Translations under genes and position numbers: made by a program
The notes under the pieces: model-generated
The model's input: the letters and a program-made list of their open reading frames with translations, nothing else
Told to the model about the DNA's origin: nothing
The model's database searches: none
From: Microbacterium sp. Root53
GTDB taxonomy: Bacteria > Actinomycetota > Actinomycetes > Actinomycetales > Microbacteriaceae
Length of the DNA: 61,431 nt
Direction of reading: 5' to 3'
Assembly (NCBI RefSeq): GCF_001426925.1
Contig: NZ_LMFR01000006.1
Location: forward strand, 1-61,431
Shown here: positions 46,827 through 55,855 of the stretch, in pieces
How the letters are laid out: the number at the start of each line of letters is the position of its first letter
Numbering within the stretch: position 1 is the first letter of the stretch

Positions 46827-47303
46827 CTAGCGGATCGTCTCGATGGGGTCGCTGATGTCGGCGACCGTCGCGTCGTAGGACGCGATGAGGGCGTCCGCGT
46901 CGACGAACAGCGTCCAGCCGTGCGCGCCCGCGCCCATGGAGACGCGGCGTCCGGTCATCCGCTCGTCCGCGTAGACAGGCCAGTCGCGGGTGCTGCCGAG
47001 TGGCGTGATGGTGCCGCGCTCGTAGCCCGTGGCCTCCAGAGCCAGCTCGGGCTCCGGCAGCCGCAGCCTGTTCACGCCGAGCAGCGCACGCAGCTTCGGC
47101 CACGAGATGGAGCGGTCGCCGGGGATCAGCGCGAACAGGTACTGGTCGCCCCGGCCCTTCACGACGAGCGTCTTGACGATGTCGGCGGGTGTGATGCCGC
47201 GCAGCGCGGCCGCCTCCTCGAGGGAAGACGCCCGCGGCGACTCGCGGATCTCGATCTCGAGACCACGAGCCGCCGCGGCAGTTCGAACGCGATCGACCGA
47301 CAC
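46827..47303 (-). CDS. YbaK/EbsC-family aminoacyl-tRNA deacylase-like protein
   Basis: 158 residues with the YbaK fold: ITPADIVKTLVVKGRGDQYLFALIPGDRSISWPKL includes the lysine used in tRNA editing. It probably hydrolyses misacylated tRNA (Cys-tRNA-Pro or similar). The GTG at 47303 overlaps the last base of the upstream gene's TAG, so translation is coupled. Confidence 0.88.
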   Translation of the reverse strand: MSVDRVRTAAAARGLEIEIRESPRASSLEEAAALRGITPADIVKTLVVKGRGDQYLFALIPGDRSISWPKLRALLGVNRLRLPEPELALEATGYERGTITPLGSTRDWPVYADERMTGRRVSMGAGAHGWTLFVDADALIASYDATVADISDPIETIR

Positions 47304-47824
47304 TACGCGTCGGGCGAGGCCAGCGGGTCGTCCGCGACCCAGAGCTCGTCGTCGGCGCGCAGCGTCTGCCACGCGGCGTACAGCACCGCGGCGGCCGCCG
47401 CGACGCCCAGAGCGATCGCGACGATCGGTCCCGCGCTGCGCTTCTTCGGCTCCACGAGCGGGATGCCCGCGCGCTTCTTCGCGTACTTCACGCGCGCGTC
47501 GTTCGCCGCGTCGAGGGCCGACAGCGCCTTGCCGACGGCGCCGCCCACGACCGGGGCGACCTTGCTGTCCAGGAAGCGCTTCGAGGCCTTCCGGCTCGAG
47601 TCCACGTACGGGGACACGCGGTCCACGACCGGCTCGACATAGTGGTGGTACTTCTCGTCGATCACCGGGGCGACGTGCTCGCGGTTGTAGTTGCCGAGCT
47701 GACGGCCGGCCTCGCGGGCGACCTGCGCCGCGTCAGAGACCAGCACCTGCTGCGCCTCCCACAGCTGGACGGCGGAATCCTGGAGCTTGCGGAGCTCCTT
47801 CTTGCGCTTCTTGCTGAGGCTCAC
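47303..47824 (-). CDS. DUF5324-like helical membrane-anchored protein
   Basis: 173 residues: a basic N-terminus (SKKRKKELRKLQ), long amphipathic helices with regularly spaced VAPVIDEKYHHYVEPVVDRVSPYV, and one C-terminal membrane helix (GPIVAIALGVAAAAAVLYAAW), then an acidic tail. It resembles DUF5324 proteins found beside cyclophilin genes in other actinobacteria; function unknown. GTG start at 47824; divergent from the cyclophilin gene. Confidence 0.75.
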   Translation of the reverse strand: MSLSKKRKKELRKLQDSAVQLWEAQQVLVSDAAQVAREAGRQLGNYNREHVAPVIDEKYHHYVEPVVDRVSPYVDSSRKASKRFLDSKVAPVVGGAVGKALSALDAANDARVKYAKKRAGIPLVEPKKRSAGPIVAIALGVAAAAAVLYAAWQTLRADDELWVADDPLASPDA

Positions 47825-47922
47825 GGGTGGCCCTCCCTGTCCCTGGGGATGTGGTGTCCCCCCATCCTGCCAGATGACCTGGTCAGGGGCAGAGGGTTGC
47901 CCAGCTCTGAGAGAATGTGTAG

Positions 47923-48480
47923 ATGCCTCAGCACACTGCCGTTGCCACCCTGCACACCAACCACGGCGACATCGTCGTCAACCTCTTCGGGGACCACGCG
48001 CCCAAGACGGTCCAGAACTTCGTCGGCCTCGCCGACGGCTCCGGATCGTGGACCGACCCCGCCACGGGCAAGCCCGGCGACGGCCCGCTGTACAAGGACG
48101 TCATCTTCCACCGCATCATCCCCGGCTTCATGATCCAGGGCGGCGATCCGCTCGGTCAGGGCATCGGCGGCCCCGGCTACACGTTCGACGACGAGATCAA
48201 CCCCGAGCTCGACTTCAACACGCCCTACAAGCTCGCGATGGCGAACGCGGGCAAGCGCCCCAACGCCATCACCGGCAAGCTGAGCGGCACCAACGGCTCG
48301 CAGTTCTTCATCACGACCGACCCCACGCCGTGGCTGATGGGCAAGCACACCATCTTCGGCGAGGTCGCGGATGACGCCTCGAAGGCCGTCGTCGACGCGA
48401 TCGCACAGGTGCCGACCGGCGCGCAGGACCGCCCGCTCGAGCCGGTCGTGCTGCACTCCGTCGAGATCACCGCGGCCTGA
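47923..48480 (+). CDS. ppiA: Cyclophilin-type peptidyl-prolyl isomerase
   Basis: 185 residues, cytoplasmic (no signal peptide). It has the cyclophilin core: FHRIIPGFMIQGGD with the catalytic arginine, GTNGSQFFIT, and HTIFGEV. The W of the cyclosporin site is replaced (TPWLMGKH has W shifted), as in many bacterial forms. The gene position after gyrA matches Rv0009 of M. tuberculosis. The rhomboid gene follows 19 bases later. Confidence 0.95.
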   Translation: MPQHTAVATLHTNHGDIVVNLFGDHAPKTVQNFVGLADGSGSWTDPATGKPGDGPLYKDVIFHRIIPGFMIQGGDPLGQGIGGPGYTFDDEINPELDFNTPYKLAMANAGKRPNAITGKLSGTNGSQFFITTDPTPWLMGKHTIFGEVADDASKAVVDAIAQVPTGAQDRPLEPVVLHSVEITAA

Positions 48481-48499
48481 CGACCTCTCGGCCGTTGCC

Positions 48500-49375
48500 G
48501 TGACCACCACCGACCCGCGCCCCCGCAACCCCGCCGACTTCTGCTACCGGCACCCCGACCGGATGAGCTTCGCGCTCTGCCAGCGCTGCCAGCGCACGGT
48601 CTGCCCGGAGTGCCAGACGCCGGCGGCCGTCGGGGTGATCTGCCCCGAGTGCCTGCGCGCGCAGCAGCGCAGCCGCACTCCGGCGCAGAAGCGCGCGGAG
48701 CGCCGGTGGGGTCGCGGCGGCGCGGTCGCGGCCGCGGGCGCCGCCCCCGTGACCAACTGGATCCTCGGCGTCACGGGCGCGTTCTTCCTGCTCGACCTGC
48801 TGCTCTCTCCGTTCGGCGTCAGCCTGCAGGGCATGCTGGCCTTCTGGGCGCCGCGGATCTATCCACAGTTCGGCTGGTTCGAGCCGTGGCGCCTGCTGAC
48901 CGTCCTGCTGGTCCACAGCGGCTTCCTGCACGTGGCGCTGAACCTGCTCTCGATCTGGATGATCGGGCGCCTGCTCGAGCCCATGCTCGGGCGGTGGCGC
49001 TACCTCGCGCTCTACCTGATCTCCGGCCTCGGCGGATCCGTCGCGGTCGCGCTGCTCGCGTTCGACACGCCCGTCGTCGGGGCGTCGGGTGCGCTCTTCG
49101 GAATGCTCGGCGCCCTCGTCGTCATCGGGCGTCACCTGGGCGGCAACGTCACGGGCATCCTCATCATCCTGGGCGTCAACCTCGTGGTCGGCTTCTCGTT
49201 CGGCGGCATCTCGTGGCAGGCCCACGTGGGCGGTCTGATCGCCGGGCTCGCTGTGGGCCTCGTGATCGCGACCACCCAGCGCCCGGCCCAGCATCGGCTG
49301 CAGATCGCGCTCCTCGCCGGCATCGTCGCCGTGCTGCTGGCGCTGCTGGCGCTGCCCCCGGCGCTCATTCTCTGA
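48500..49375 (+). CDS. Rhomboid intramembrane serine protease with N-terminal zinc-binding segment
   Basis: 291 residues. N-terminal cysteine-rich B-box-like segment (C15, H18, C27, C30, C35, C38, C48, C51), then six helices of a rhomboid. The catalytic dyad is S196 in GASGALFG and H242 in WQAHVGGLIAG; HSGFLHVALN lies in loop/helix 2. It cleaves membrane proteins within the bilayer; the substrate is unknown. GTG start at 48500, 19 bases after ppiA. Confidence 0.93.
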   Translation: MTTTDPRPRNPADFCYRHPDRMSFALCQRCQRTVCPECQTPAAVGVICPECLRAQQRSRTPAQKRAERRWGRGGAVAAAGAAPVTNWILGVTGAFFLLDLLLSPFGVSLQGMLAFWAPRIYPQFGWFEPWRLLTVLLVHSGFLHVALNLLSIWMIGRLLEPMLGRWRYLALYLISGLGGSVAVALLAFDTPVVGASGALFGMLGALVVIGRHLGGNVTGILIILGVNLVVGFSFGGISWQAHVGGLIAGLAVGLVIATTQRPAQHRLQIALLAGIVAVLLALLALPPALIL

Positions 49376-49381
49376 CCCGAG

Positions 49382-49390
49382 TTATCCACA
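49382..49390. other. Isolated perfect DnaA box
   Basis: TTATCCACA, just after the rhomboid stop, about 16 kb from the oriC core. A nearby CTATCCACA (48859-48867) inside the rhomboid gene is a one-mismatch box. It may titrate DnaA, or be chance. Confidence 0.55.
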
Positions 49391-49472
49391 GGTTTATCCC
49401 CCGCTGGGGATGAATCACACCGGTGTAATTCCTGTCACGGCATCGCGGCCGCGAGCCCGTCGCCGGAGACGA

Positions 49473-49506
49473 CGAGACGCCCGACGGATATCCGTCGGGC
49501 GTCTCG
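49473..49506. terminator. Bidirectional terminator between rhomboid and crgA
   Basis: Perfect 34-base palindrome (17 + 17, centre GGATATCC; arm CGAGACGCCCGACGGAT) between convergent genes. Confidence 0.85.
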
Positions 49507-49520
49507 GGAAGCGGATGCGG

Positions 49521-49772
49521 CTACCTCCAGCGCGTGGTCATCAGGAAGCCGATGAAGGCGATCCCGAACCCGATGACGAGGTTCCAGGCCTGGATGCCCG
49601 GGATCGGGAACTGCATGCCCGAGAGGTAGAACACCAGGATCCACACGAGCCCGATCAGCATGAAGCCCACCATCACGGGCTTGAACCACACCGGGTTGGG
49701 CGCCGGCTCTCCGGGGGCGCGGTCGATCGCGTCGTCGTCGCGTCCGGCGGGGCGCTTGTCTGCTCGTGCCAT
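49521..49772 (-). CDS. crgA: Cell-division protein CrgA
   Basis: 83 residues with two membrane helices (FKPVMVGFMLIGLVWILVFYL; AWNLVIGFGIAFIGFLMTTRWR) joined by the conserved SGMQFPIPGI loop; a divisome factor that contacts FtsZ, FtsQ, FtsI and PBPs in actinobacteria. The ATG at 49772 is preferred over 49781. On its strand TAGGAT stands seven bases before the ATG, suggesting leaderless transcription. Confidence 0.93.
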   Translation of the reverse strand: MARADKRPAGRDDDAIDRAPGEPAPNPVWFKPVMVGFMLIGLVWILVFYLSGMQFPIPGIQAWNLVIGFGIAFIGFLMTTRWR

Positions 49773-49795
49773 GGGACACATCCTATCGGTCCGGA

Positions 49796-49807
49796 TAGGC
49801 TCGGACC
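49796..49807 (+). promoter_or_regulatory. Probable leaderless promoter of the sortase gene
   Basis: TAGGCT at 49796-49801, six bases, then the GTG at 49808; it faces a similar TAGGAT for crgA on the other strand. Confidence 0.45.
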
Positions 49808-50581
49808 GTGACGGCAGTGCCGGAGACGGGGGCGACGCGGCGTCGCGACGAGCGGCCCAGGAGCCGCGCGACGTTCGCGAGCGTGCTCGGCGAGCTCCTG
49901 ATCACGGTGGGCGCGATCATCCTGCTCTACGTGGTCTGGCAGCTGTGGATCGGCGACGTCATCTACGGCTCCTCGCACGCCGCGAAGGCCGAGGAGCTCT
50001 CGCGCGAGTGGGCGGAGATCCCGGCGGCAGAGCTGCCTCCGCTGCCCGAGCCGGCCGAGGACGGCGGATACGAGCCCGTCGTGCTGCCGCAGCCGGCGGA
50101 CCGCGAGGTCTTCGGCGCGCTGTACGTGCCGCGATGGGGAGACGACTACCGGGTGTCCATCGCCGGGGGCGTCACGCGCGCCGGGACGCTCGACACGATC
50201 GGCGTCGGCCACTATCTCGACACGGAGATGCCCGGCGACGTCGGCAACTTCGGGCTCGCCGCGCACCGGACCACCTTCGGCAAGCCGTTCGCCGACCTGC
50301 AGAACCTGAGGATCGGCGATCCGATCGTGATCGAGACGGAGGCGGGCTGGTACACCTACCGGTTCCGCACGCTCGAGTACGTGCAGCCCCACGAATACGA
50401 CGTGCTCGCCGACGTGCCGCAGGCACCCGAGGTGCCGGCGGGGGAGCGGTACATCACCATGACGAGCTGCTCGCCCCGGTTCTCGCTCGCGGAGCGGATC
50501 GTGGCGTACGGCGTGTTCGACTCGTTCCTGCCGCGCGGCGCCGGCGGGACGCCCCCGGCCCTGACCGAGGAGCTGATCTGA
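49808..50581 (+). CDS. Class E sortase
   Basis: 257 residues; N-terminal membrane helix (about 27-50), then an extracellular sortase beta-barrel with H153 (LAAHRTT), C221 in TMTSC and R224. Class E sortases anchor proteins with LAXTG-type signals to peptidoglycan. No candidate substrate is encoded nearby. The stop overlaps the next small gene by one base. Confidence 0.93.
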   Translation: MTAVPETGATRRRDERPRSRATFASVLGELLITVGAIILLYVVWQLWIGDVIYGSSHAAKAEELSREWAEIPAAELPPLPEPAEDGGYEPVVLPQPADREVFGALYVPRWGDDYRVSIAGGVTRAGTLDTIGVGHYLDTEMPGDVGNFGLAAHRTTFGKPFADLQNLRIGDPIVIETEAGWYTYRFRTLEYVQPHEYDVLADVPQAPEVPAGERYITMTSCSPRFSLAERIVAYGVFDSFLPRGAGGTPPALTEELI

Positions 50582-50742
50582 TGTACGCCGCCCTCTGGCG
50601 CCTGCTTCCCGGCCCGTGGTGGGTGCGCGTGATCATCCTGCTGGCGCTCGCGGCCGCGGTCCTCTACGGGCTCTTCGTGTACGTGTACCCGTGGATCGCG
50701 ATGACGTTCGTGCCCGACGAGGTCACGGTTGGCGCCGGCTGA
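50581..50742 (+). CDS. Small membrane protein next to sortase (53 aa)
   Basis: 53 residues, mostly one membrane helix (VRVIILLALAAAVLYGLFVYVYPWIAMTF) then an acidic end. ATG overlaps the sortase TGA. Such small proteins often follow class E sortase in Microbacteriaceae; function unknown. In other actinobacteria an anthranilate/aminodeoxychorismate synthase amidotransferase gene lies here; it is absent. Confidence 0.78.
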   Translation: MYAALWRLLPGPWWVRVIILLALAAAVLYGLFVYVYPWIAMTFVPDEVTVGAG

Positions 50743-50757
50743 TCCCGGGGCCGAGGT

Positions 50758-52521
50758 TCACTCGCCGGCGGGCTCGCCCGTGCAGTGCCGGAGCGTGATG
50801 GTCGAGTGCACGGGCACGTCGCCCACGCTCGACTGGTAGCTCACGATCTGCGAGTCGGATGCCGGGCAGCCCGCGTCCTCCTCGATCTCGACCGTGAGGC
50901 CGAGCGCCTCGAGCTGCGCCTTGGCGAACTCCACGGTCACGGTCTCGGTGTAGTCGTTGATCGTCACGCGACCCGAGGCGACCGTCAGATCGATCGTCGC
51001 GCCCGCGGGCAGCTCATCGCCCTCGGCGACCGGCTCGCCGTCCGCGTGGGCGGAGATCACGGTGCCCTGCTCGAGCTCGGGGTCGTTCTGCGGCGTGATC
51101 GAGCCCATCGCGAGGCCGGCGCGCTGGATGGCGGTGCGCGCGTCCTCCTCCTTGAGCCCCTCGAGCTTCGGCACGGCCGCCCGCTCCACGCCCTCGGACA
51201 CGATGATCTCGATGCTCGTCTCGGGGGAAACGGACGTGCCGGCCTCCGGATCCGTGCCGATCACGATGCCCTCGTCGACCGTGGCGCTCGGCTCGGTCGT
51301 GACGGACGACGCGAGCTCCTCGGCCTCCAGCTCGGCGGTGGCGCGCTCGAGAGTCATGCCCGAGACGTCCGGGATGATGCGGGTGTTGGCCGGGACGCCC
51401 GTGACCGGGCGCATGGTGACGACCCAGAACAGCACGGACACGACGAGCACGGCGATCAGCGCGACGCCGGCCCAGATCCACGCGACGGGAGGGCCGGACT
51501 GCGTCCGCGCCATGGTCGTGTCGGTCGACAGCTGGCGCAGGGAGCGCGCGGTCTCGGCGGCCTCGCGGGGGTTCGGGCCGTACAGCTCGCTGGTCAGGGC
51601 GCCGAGCTCGCGCTTCGACGGCGCCTTGCCGTCGGAGGCGGCGTCGAGCGCGCGGCGGAACGAGGCGGCGTCCGGGAAGCGCTGGTACGGGTCCTTCGCG
51701 AGCGCTCGCAGCACGACCGGGTCGAACGCCTTGGGCGCGGTCTCGTTGACCTGCGACGGCGTCACGGGCGTCTCGCTCACGTGCTGGTACGCGACCGCCA
51801 CGGGGGAGTCACCGCGGAACGGCGGGCGGCCGGTGAGCAGCTCGTAGAGCACCACGCCGGTCGAGTACACGTCGGCGCGCGCGTCGACGGGCTCGCCCTT
51901 GGCCTGCTCGGGAGAGAAGTACGCGGCCGTGCCCAGGATCGTCGTCGTCTCGGCGACCGTGGACGACGTGTCGGACACCGCGCGGGCGATGCCGAAGTCC
52001 ATCACCTTCACCTGGCCGGCGTCGGTGATCATGACGTTGCCCGGCTTGATGTCGCGGTGCACGACCCCGGCGCGGTGCGAGTACTCGAGCGCCTCGAGGA
52101 TGCCGTCGACGTAGCGCACGGCGTCCGCAGCGGGCACCGGCCCGCGCGCGATGATGTCCTTCAGCAGCGTGCCGTGCACGAGCTCCATGACGATGTACGG
52201 GATGGGCTGCTCGCCGTTCGCGTCGGCCGCGACGTCCTCGCCGGCGTCGAAGACGCGGACGATCGCCTGGTTCGCCATGCGCGACGCGGCCTGGGCCTCG
52301 AGGCGGAAGCGGGTGCGGAAGCCGTGGTCGCCCGCGAGGTCGCGCTTCAGGATCTTGATGGCGACCTCGCGCCCGAGGGTCTGGTCGTACCCCCGGTACA
52401 CGCTGGCCATGCCGCCGCGGCCGATGAGCTCGCCGACGCGGTAGCGGCCGCCGAGCACGCGGTGGTCCACCGCGCGGTCGTCCTGGCGGCGCTCCTCTTC
52501 GGTGCGCTGGTCGTCGGTCAC
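50758..52521 (-). CDS. pknB: Ser/Thr protein kinase PknB (PASTA)
   Basis: 587 residues from the GTG at 52521. Kinase domain about 27-290 with glycine loop IGRGGMAS, K56, HRDIKPGN (155-162), DFG (175-177) and an activation-loop SDTSSTVAETTT. Juxtamembrane linker, TM about 347-370, then three extracellular PASTA repeats (380-446, 447-520, 521-585) that sense peptidoglycan fragments. It phosphorylates FHA proteins and other cell-wall factors. Last gene of the operon, converging with the sortase genes. Confidence 0.95.
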   Translation of the reverse strand: MTDDQRTEEERRQDDRAVDHRVLGGRYRVGELIGRGGMASVYRGYDQTLGREVAIKILKRDLAGDHGFRTRFRLEAQAASRMANQAIVRVFDAGEDVAADANGEQPIPYIVMELVHGTLLKDIIARGPVPAADAVRYVDGILEALEYSHRAGVVHRDIKPGNVMITDAGQVKVMDFGIARAVSDTSSTVAETTTILGTAAYFSPEQAKGEPVDARADVYSTGVVLYELLTGRPPFRGDSPVAVAYQHVSETPVTPSQVNETAPKAFDPVVLRALAKDPYQRFPDAASFRRALDAASDGKAPSKRELGALTSELYGPNPREAAETARSLRQLSTDTTMARTQSGPPVAWIWAGVALIAVLVVSVLFWVVTMRPVTGVPANTRIIPDVSGMTLERATAELEAEELASSVTTEPSATVDEGIVIGTDPEAGTSVSPETSIEIIVSEGVERAAVPKLEGLKEEDARTAIQRAGLAMGSITPQNDPELEQGTVISAHADGEPVAEGDELPAGATIDLTVASGRVTINDYTETVTVEFAKAQLEALGLTVEIEEDAGCPASDSQIVSYQSSVGDVPVHSTITLRHCTGEPAGE

Positions 52522-52583
52522 GGGTGATCCCCCCACAGATCCGTCTCTGCCTCTCGCTGTGCGGGAACCCCGTCCCGCTCGGC

Positions 52584-54398
52584 TCAGCCCTCGGTCTCCG
52601 AGCCCGCCGCCGGCGGCGGCGTAGCCGTGTCGTGCGGCGCCGGAGTCTGCTGCGGCGGAGCGTCGATCGTCGCCTGGGCCTGAGGCGACTCGTCCGAAGA
52701 GCGGGCCTCGCCGCTCGCGTTCGTGCAGGTCGCGGTGTAGACCGCGGTGACGATCTGGCCGGGCGTCTCGAACACGTGGAAGTCCGCCTGCGTCGTCCCG
52801 GCCGGGAACTCGGCGGTCGGCTGCCCGTTCGACTGGAACGCGCCGTTCGTGAGCGTCACGGTGTAGCCCGTCAGGTCGCCCGTGCCGCTCGGGCACGAGA
52901 AGCTCGCCCAGTTCACCGTCGCGATCGACCCCGCGACGAGCCGGTCGGCGACCACGCCGCCCGACGTGAAGTTCGGCGCGGACGACGGCGCGCCGACGGC
53001 GGCCTGATCCGCGTAGTGCGTGCCGCGGATGGTCGTGCCCTCGGACACGAAGCCGCTGGGGCTGACCTGGTAGATCGTCCCGACCGTGTCGGCGGTCTCG
53101 GCGGGGGTCCCCGCCACGCACTCCCAGCCGAACTCGCCCTTGAGGTCCCTGATGACGGCTTCAGCCTCGTCGCACGTCATGCCCTCGAGGCCGAGCGAGT
53201 CGATGTCGACGCGCGTGGCGGTCTGGCTCGGGGTGGGCGTGTTCGACGGCGCGGCGCTCGTGCGCGGCGGCGTCGAGGTCGGCGTCTCCTCCGGGGCGGC
53301 CGTGTTCTGGAACAACAGCGCCCAGATCGTGCCGCCGAGCACCAGCAGCAGGATGAGGATGAGCGCGACGAGCGGCCACGTCCACGGGCTGCGCTTGCGC
53401 TCCCGCTTCTCCTCCTCGAGCGGCGCCCCGTCGATCGGCACGGGCGTGGTGCGCGGCAGCAGCTGGGTCGCGGCGCCCGTGCCGGGCGAGAGCAGCTGGG
53501 TGAAGGCGTCCGAGCCGGCACCGGCGGCCAGGGCCGCGCCGGTCGCGATCGCCGGGACCGCGGCGGCCGCGGCCGCGACGTCGCCGCGGCGCAGCGCGTT
53601 GGCCGCGCGCGCCACCACGGCCGCAGAGGCGGGCCGGTCGTCCGGCTTCTTCGCGATCATCGCGAGCACGAGGTTGCGCACCGGCTCGGGGATCTCGTCG
53701 GAGAGCGGCGGCGGCTGCTCGTTGATCTGCGCCATCGCGATCGCGACCTGCGACTCGCCCGTGAACGGACGGCGGCCGGCCAGCGCCTCGTAGGCGACGA
53801 TGCCGAGCGAGTAGATGTCGGTCGCGGGCGACGCGGGGTGACCCGACGCCTGCTCGGGCGACAGGTACTGGACCGTGCCCATGACCTGGCCCGTGGCGGT
53901 CAGCGGCACCTGGTCGGCGATGCGCGCGATGCCGAAGTCGGTGATCTTGACGCGGCCGTCGGGCGTGATGAGCAGGTTGCCGGGCTTGATGTCGCGGTGC
54001 ACGAGACCCGCCGCGTGCGCGGCCTGCAGGGCCGACGCGGTCTGGGCCACGATGTCGAGCGTGCGCTCGGCGGGAAGCTTGTTCTCGCGCTCCAGGATGG
54101 TCGACAGCGCCTCGCCGGGGACGAGCTCCATGACGAGGAACGCGGAGCCGTTCTCCTCGCCGTAGTCGAACACGCTGGCGATGCCCTCGTGGTTCACGAG
54201 CGCGGCGTGACGGGCCTCGGCGCGGAAGCGCTCGAGGAAGCCCGGGTCGCCCATGTACTCGTCTTTGAGGATCTTGATCGCGACCGTGCGGCCGATGACG
54301 TGGTCGGTGGCCTCCCACACCTCGCCCATGCCGCCGATCGCGATCCGCGAGATCAGCTCGTAGCGACCGCCGAAGGACACGCCCTGTGTTGGCCTCAT
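52584..54398 (-). CDS. pknA: Ser/Thr protein kinase PknA with extended extracellular region
   Basis: 604 residues, much longer than M. tuberculosis PknA (about 430). Kinase domain 12-270 with K42, HRDIKPGN (134-141), DFG (154-156). TM 340-363. Extracellular Ser/Thr/Pro linker (370-395), a PASTA-like repeat (about 400-462, with [14 protein letters not shown] and [13 protein letters not shown]), and a further beta-rich domain (470-570) ending in a proline/threonine tail. ATG overlaps the pbpA stop by four bases. Confidence 0.93.
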   Translation of the reverse strand: MRPTQGVSFGGRYELISRIAIGGMGEVWEATDHVIGRTVAIKILKDEYMGDPGFLERFRAEARHAALVNHEGIASVFDYGEENGSAFLVMELVPGEALSTILERENKLPAERTLDIVAQTASALQAAHAAGLVHRDIKPGNLLITPDGRVKITDFGIARIADQVPLTATGQVMGTVQYLSPEQASGHPASPATDIYSLGIVAYEALAGRRPFTGESQVAIAMAQINEQPPPLSDEIPEPVRNLVLAMIAKKPDDRPASAAVVARAANALRRGDVAAAAAAVPAIATGAALAAGAGSDAFTQLLSPGTGAATQLLPRTTPVPIDGAPLEEEKRERKRSPWTWPLVALILILLLVLGGTIWALLFQNTAAPEETPTSTPPRTSAAPSNTPTPSQTATRVDIDSLGLEGMTCDEAEAVIRDLKGEFGWECVAGTPAETADTVGTIYQVSPSGFVSEGTTIRGTHYADQAAVGAPSSAPNFTSGGVVADRLVAGSIATVNWASFSCPSGTGDLTGYTVTLTNGAFQSNGQPTAEFPAGTTQADFHVFETPGQIVTAVYTATCTNASGEARSSDESPQAQATIDAPPQQTPAPHDTATPPPAAGSETEG

Positions 54399-55855
54399 CT
54401 GCTCAGCACCGCCTCCATGACCTGTTTCGCGATCGGAGCCGCGATCGTGTTCCCGCTGCCCGACTGTCCCTGTCCGCCGCCGTCCTCGACCACCACGGCA
54501 ACGGCGATCTCAGGATCGTCGGCCGGCGCGAAACCGGTGAACCAGAGCGTGTACGGCTCGTCGCCATCGTTCTCGGCGGTGCCCGTCTTCCCGGCCACAT
54601 CGACGCCGTCTATTCTTGCACCCGACGCGACGCCATCCTGGACATTCGCCACCATCATCGACGTCAGCAGATCGGCCACCTCGCCGTCGACGGCCTCGCC
54701 GAACTCGCTCGGCTGGAAGCTCTGCTGGACCGACAGGTCGTTGCCCACGATCTCGTCCACCATGTACGGGTTCATCACGGTGCCGCCGTTCGCGATCCCC
54801 GCCGAGACCATCGCGATCTGCAGGGGCGTCGCGACGACCTGACCCTGGCCGTAGCCGGTCAGGCCGGTCTGCGGGGCGTCGAGGCCGTTCGTCGGGTAGG
54901 TGGAGACCGTGGCCGCGAGGGGCGTCGCGAACTCGTGGTTGAAGCCGAACTGCTCCGCCATGTCCTGGATGGCCTGGTCGCCGAGCTCGATCGCGAGCTC
55001 GGCGAACGGCACGTTGCAGCTGAGGCGCAGGGCGGTGGCGATCGTCACGGTCTCGCCGCCGCCGCACGTGCCGCCGTTGGCGTTGTGGACGACGTGCGAC
55101 GACTGGGGCAGGCGGTACGTCGCGGGGTTCGGCAGCTCCGACTCCTCGTCGTAGTCGCCCGACGCGAGCGCCGCGGCGGCGACCACGAGTTTGAACGTGG
55201 AACCGGGAGGGTTGAGGTCGCCGGCGATCGCGCGGTTCTGGAGCGGCCGGAGCTCGTCGCGCATGAGCGCGTCGTAGGCGGCGTTGGTTGCCTCCGGGTC
55301 GTGCGACGCCAGCTGGTTCGCGTCGTAGCCGGGCGTCGACACCATCGCGAGGATGCGGCCGGTGTCCGGCTCGAGCGCCAGCACCGCGCCGGTCAGGCCG
55401 CCCAGCGCCTCGTACGCCGCGCGCTGCGCGACGGGGTCGAGGCTCAGCATGACGTTCGAGCCGCGGGGCGGCTGGCCCGTGACGATCTGGTCGATGCGCG
55501 AGAAGAAGGCCGAGCCGGCGGTGCCGGAGAGCTCCTGGCCCATCACCTGCTCGATGCCGGTCGCCGACACCAGCACCGGGTTGAGGTAACCGGTCACGTG
55601 CGACCACATGGGGGAGTCGACGTACTGGCGCTGCCAGGCGTACACGTCGTCGCTGGGCACCGACGTGGCGATCTCCTGGCCGCCCGCGATGATCGCGCCG
55701 CGCTGGGTCTCGTAGCTGTCGAACAGCGTCCGCCGGTTCTGCGGCATGTCGGCCAGCTCGTCGGCCTGGAAGACCTGGATGAGGCTGGTCGAGGCGAACA
55801 GCGCCAGGAACATGAACAGCACGATGATGCTGAGGCGGCGGAGCTCTTTCGTCAT
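54395..55855 (-). CDS. pbpA: Penicillin-binding protein 2 (class B transpeptidase)
   Basis: 486 residues. N-terminal TM (8-28), PBP dimerisation region, transpeptidase with active-site S219-T-F-K222, S279-C-N281 and K423-T-G-T426. It crosslinks peptidoglycan with the SEDS partner encoded just upstream (four-base overlap). The start ATG at 55855. Homologue of M. tuberculosis PbpA. Confidence 0.97.
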   Translation of the reverse strand: MTKELRRLSIIVLFMFLALFASTSLIQVFQADELADMPQNRRTLFDSYETQRGAIIAGGQEIATSVPSDDVYAWQRQYVDSPMWSHVTGYLNPVLVSATGIEQVMGQELSGTAGSAFFSRIDQIVTGQPPRGSNVMLSLDPVAQRAAYEALGGLTGAVLALEPDTGRILAMVSTPGYDANQLASHDPEATNAAYDALMRDELRPLQNRAIAGDLNPPGSTFKLVVAAAALASGDYDEESELPNPATYRLPQSSHVVHNANGGTCGGGETVTIATALRLSCNVPFAELAIELGDQAIQDMAEQFGFNHEFATPLAATVSTYPTNGLDAPQTGLTGYGQGQVVATPLQIAMVSAGIANGGTVMNPYMVDEIVGNDLSVQQSFQPSEFGEAVDGEVADLLTSMMVANVQDGVASGARIDGVDVAGKTGTAENDGDEPYTLWFTGFAPADDPEIAVAVVVEDGGGQGQSGSGNTIAAPIAKQVMEAVLSR

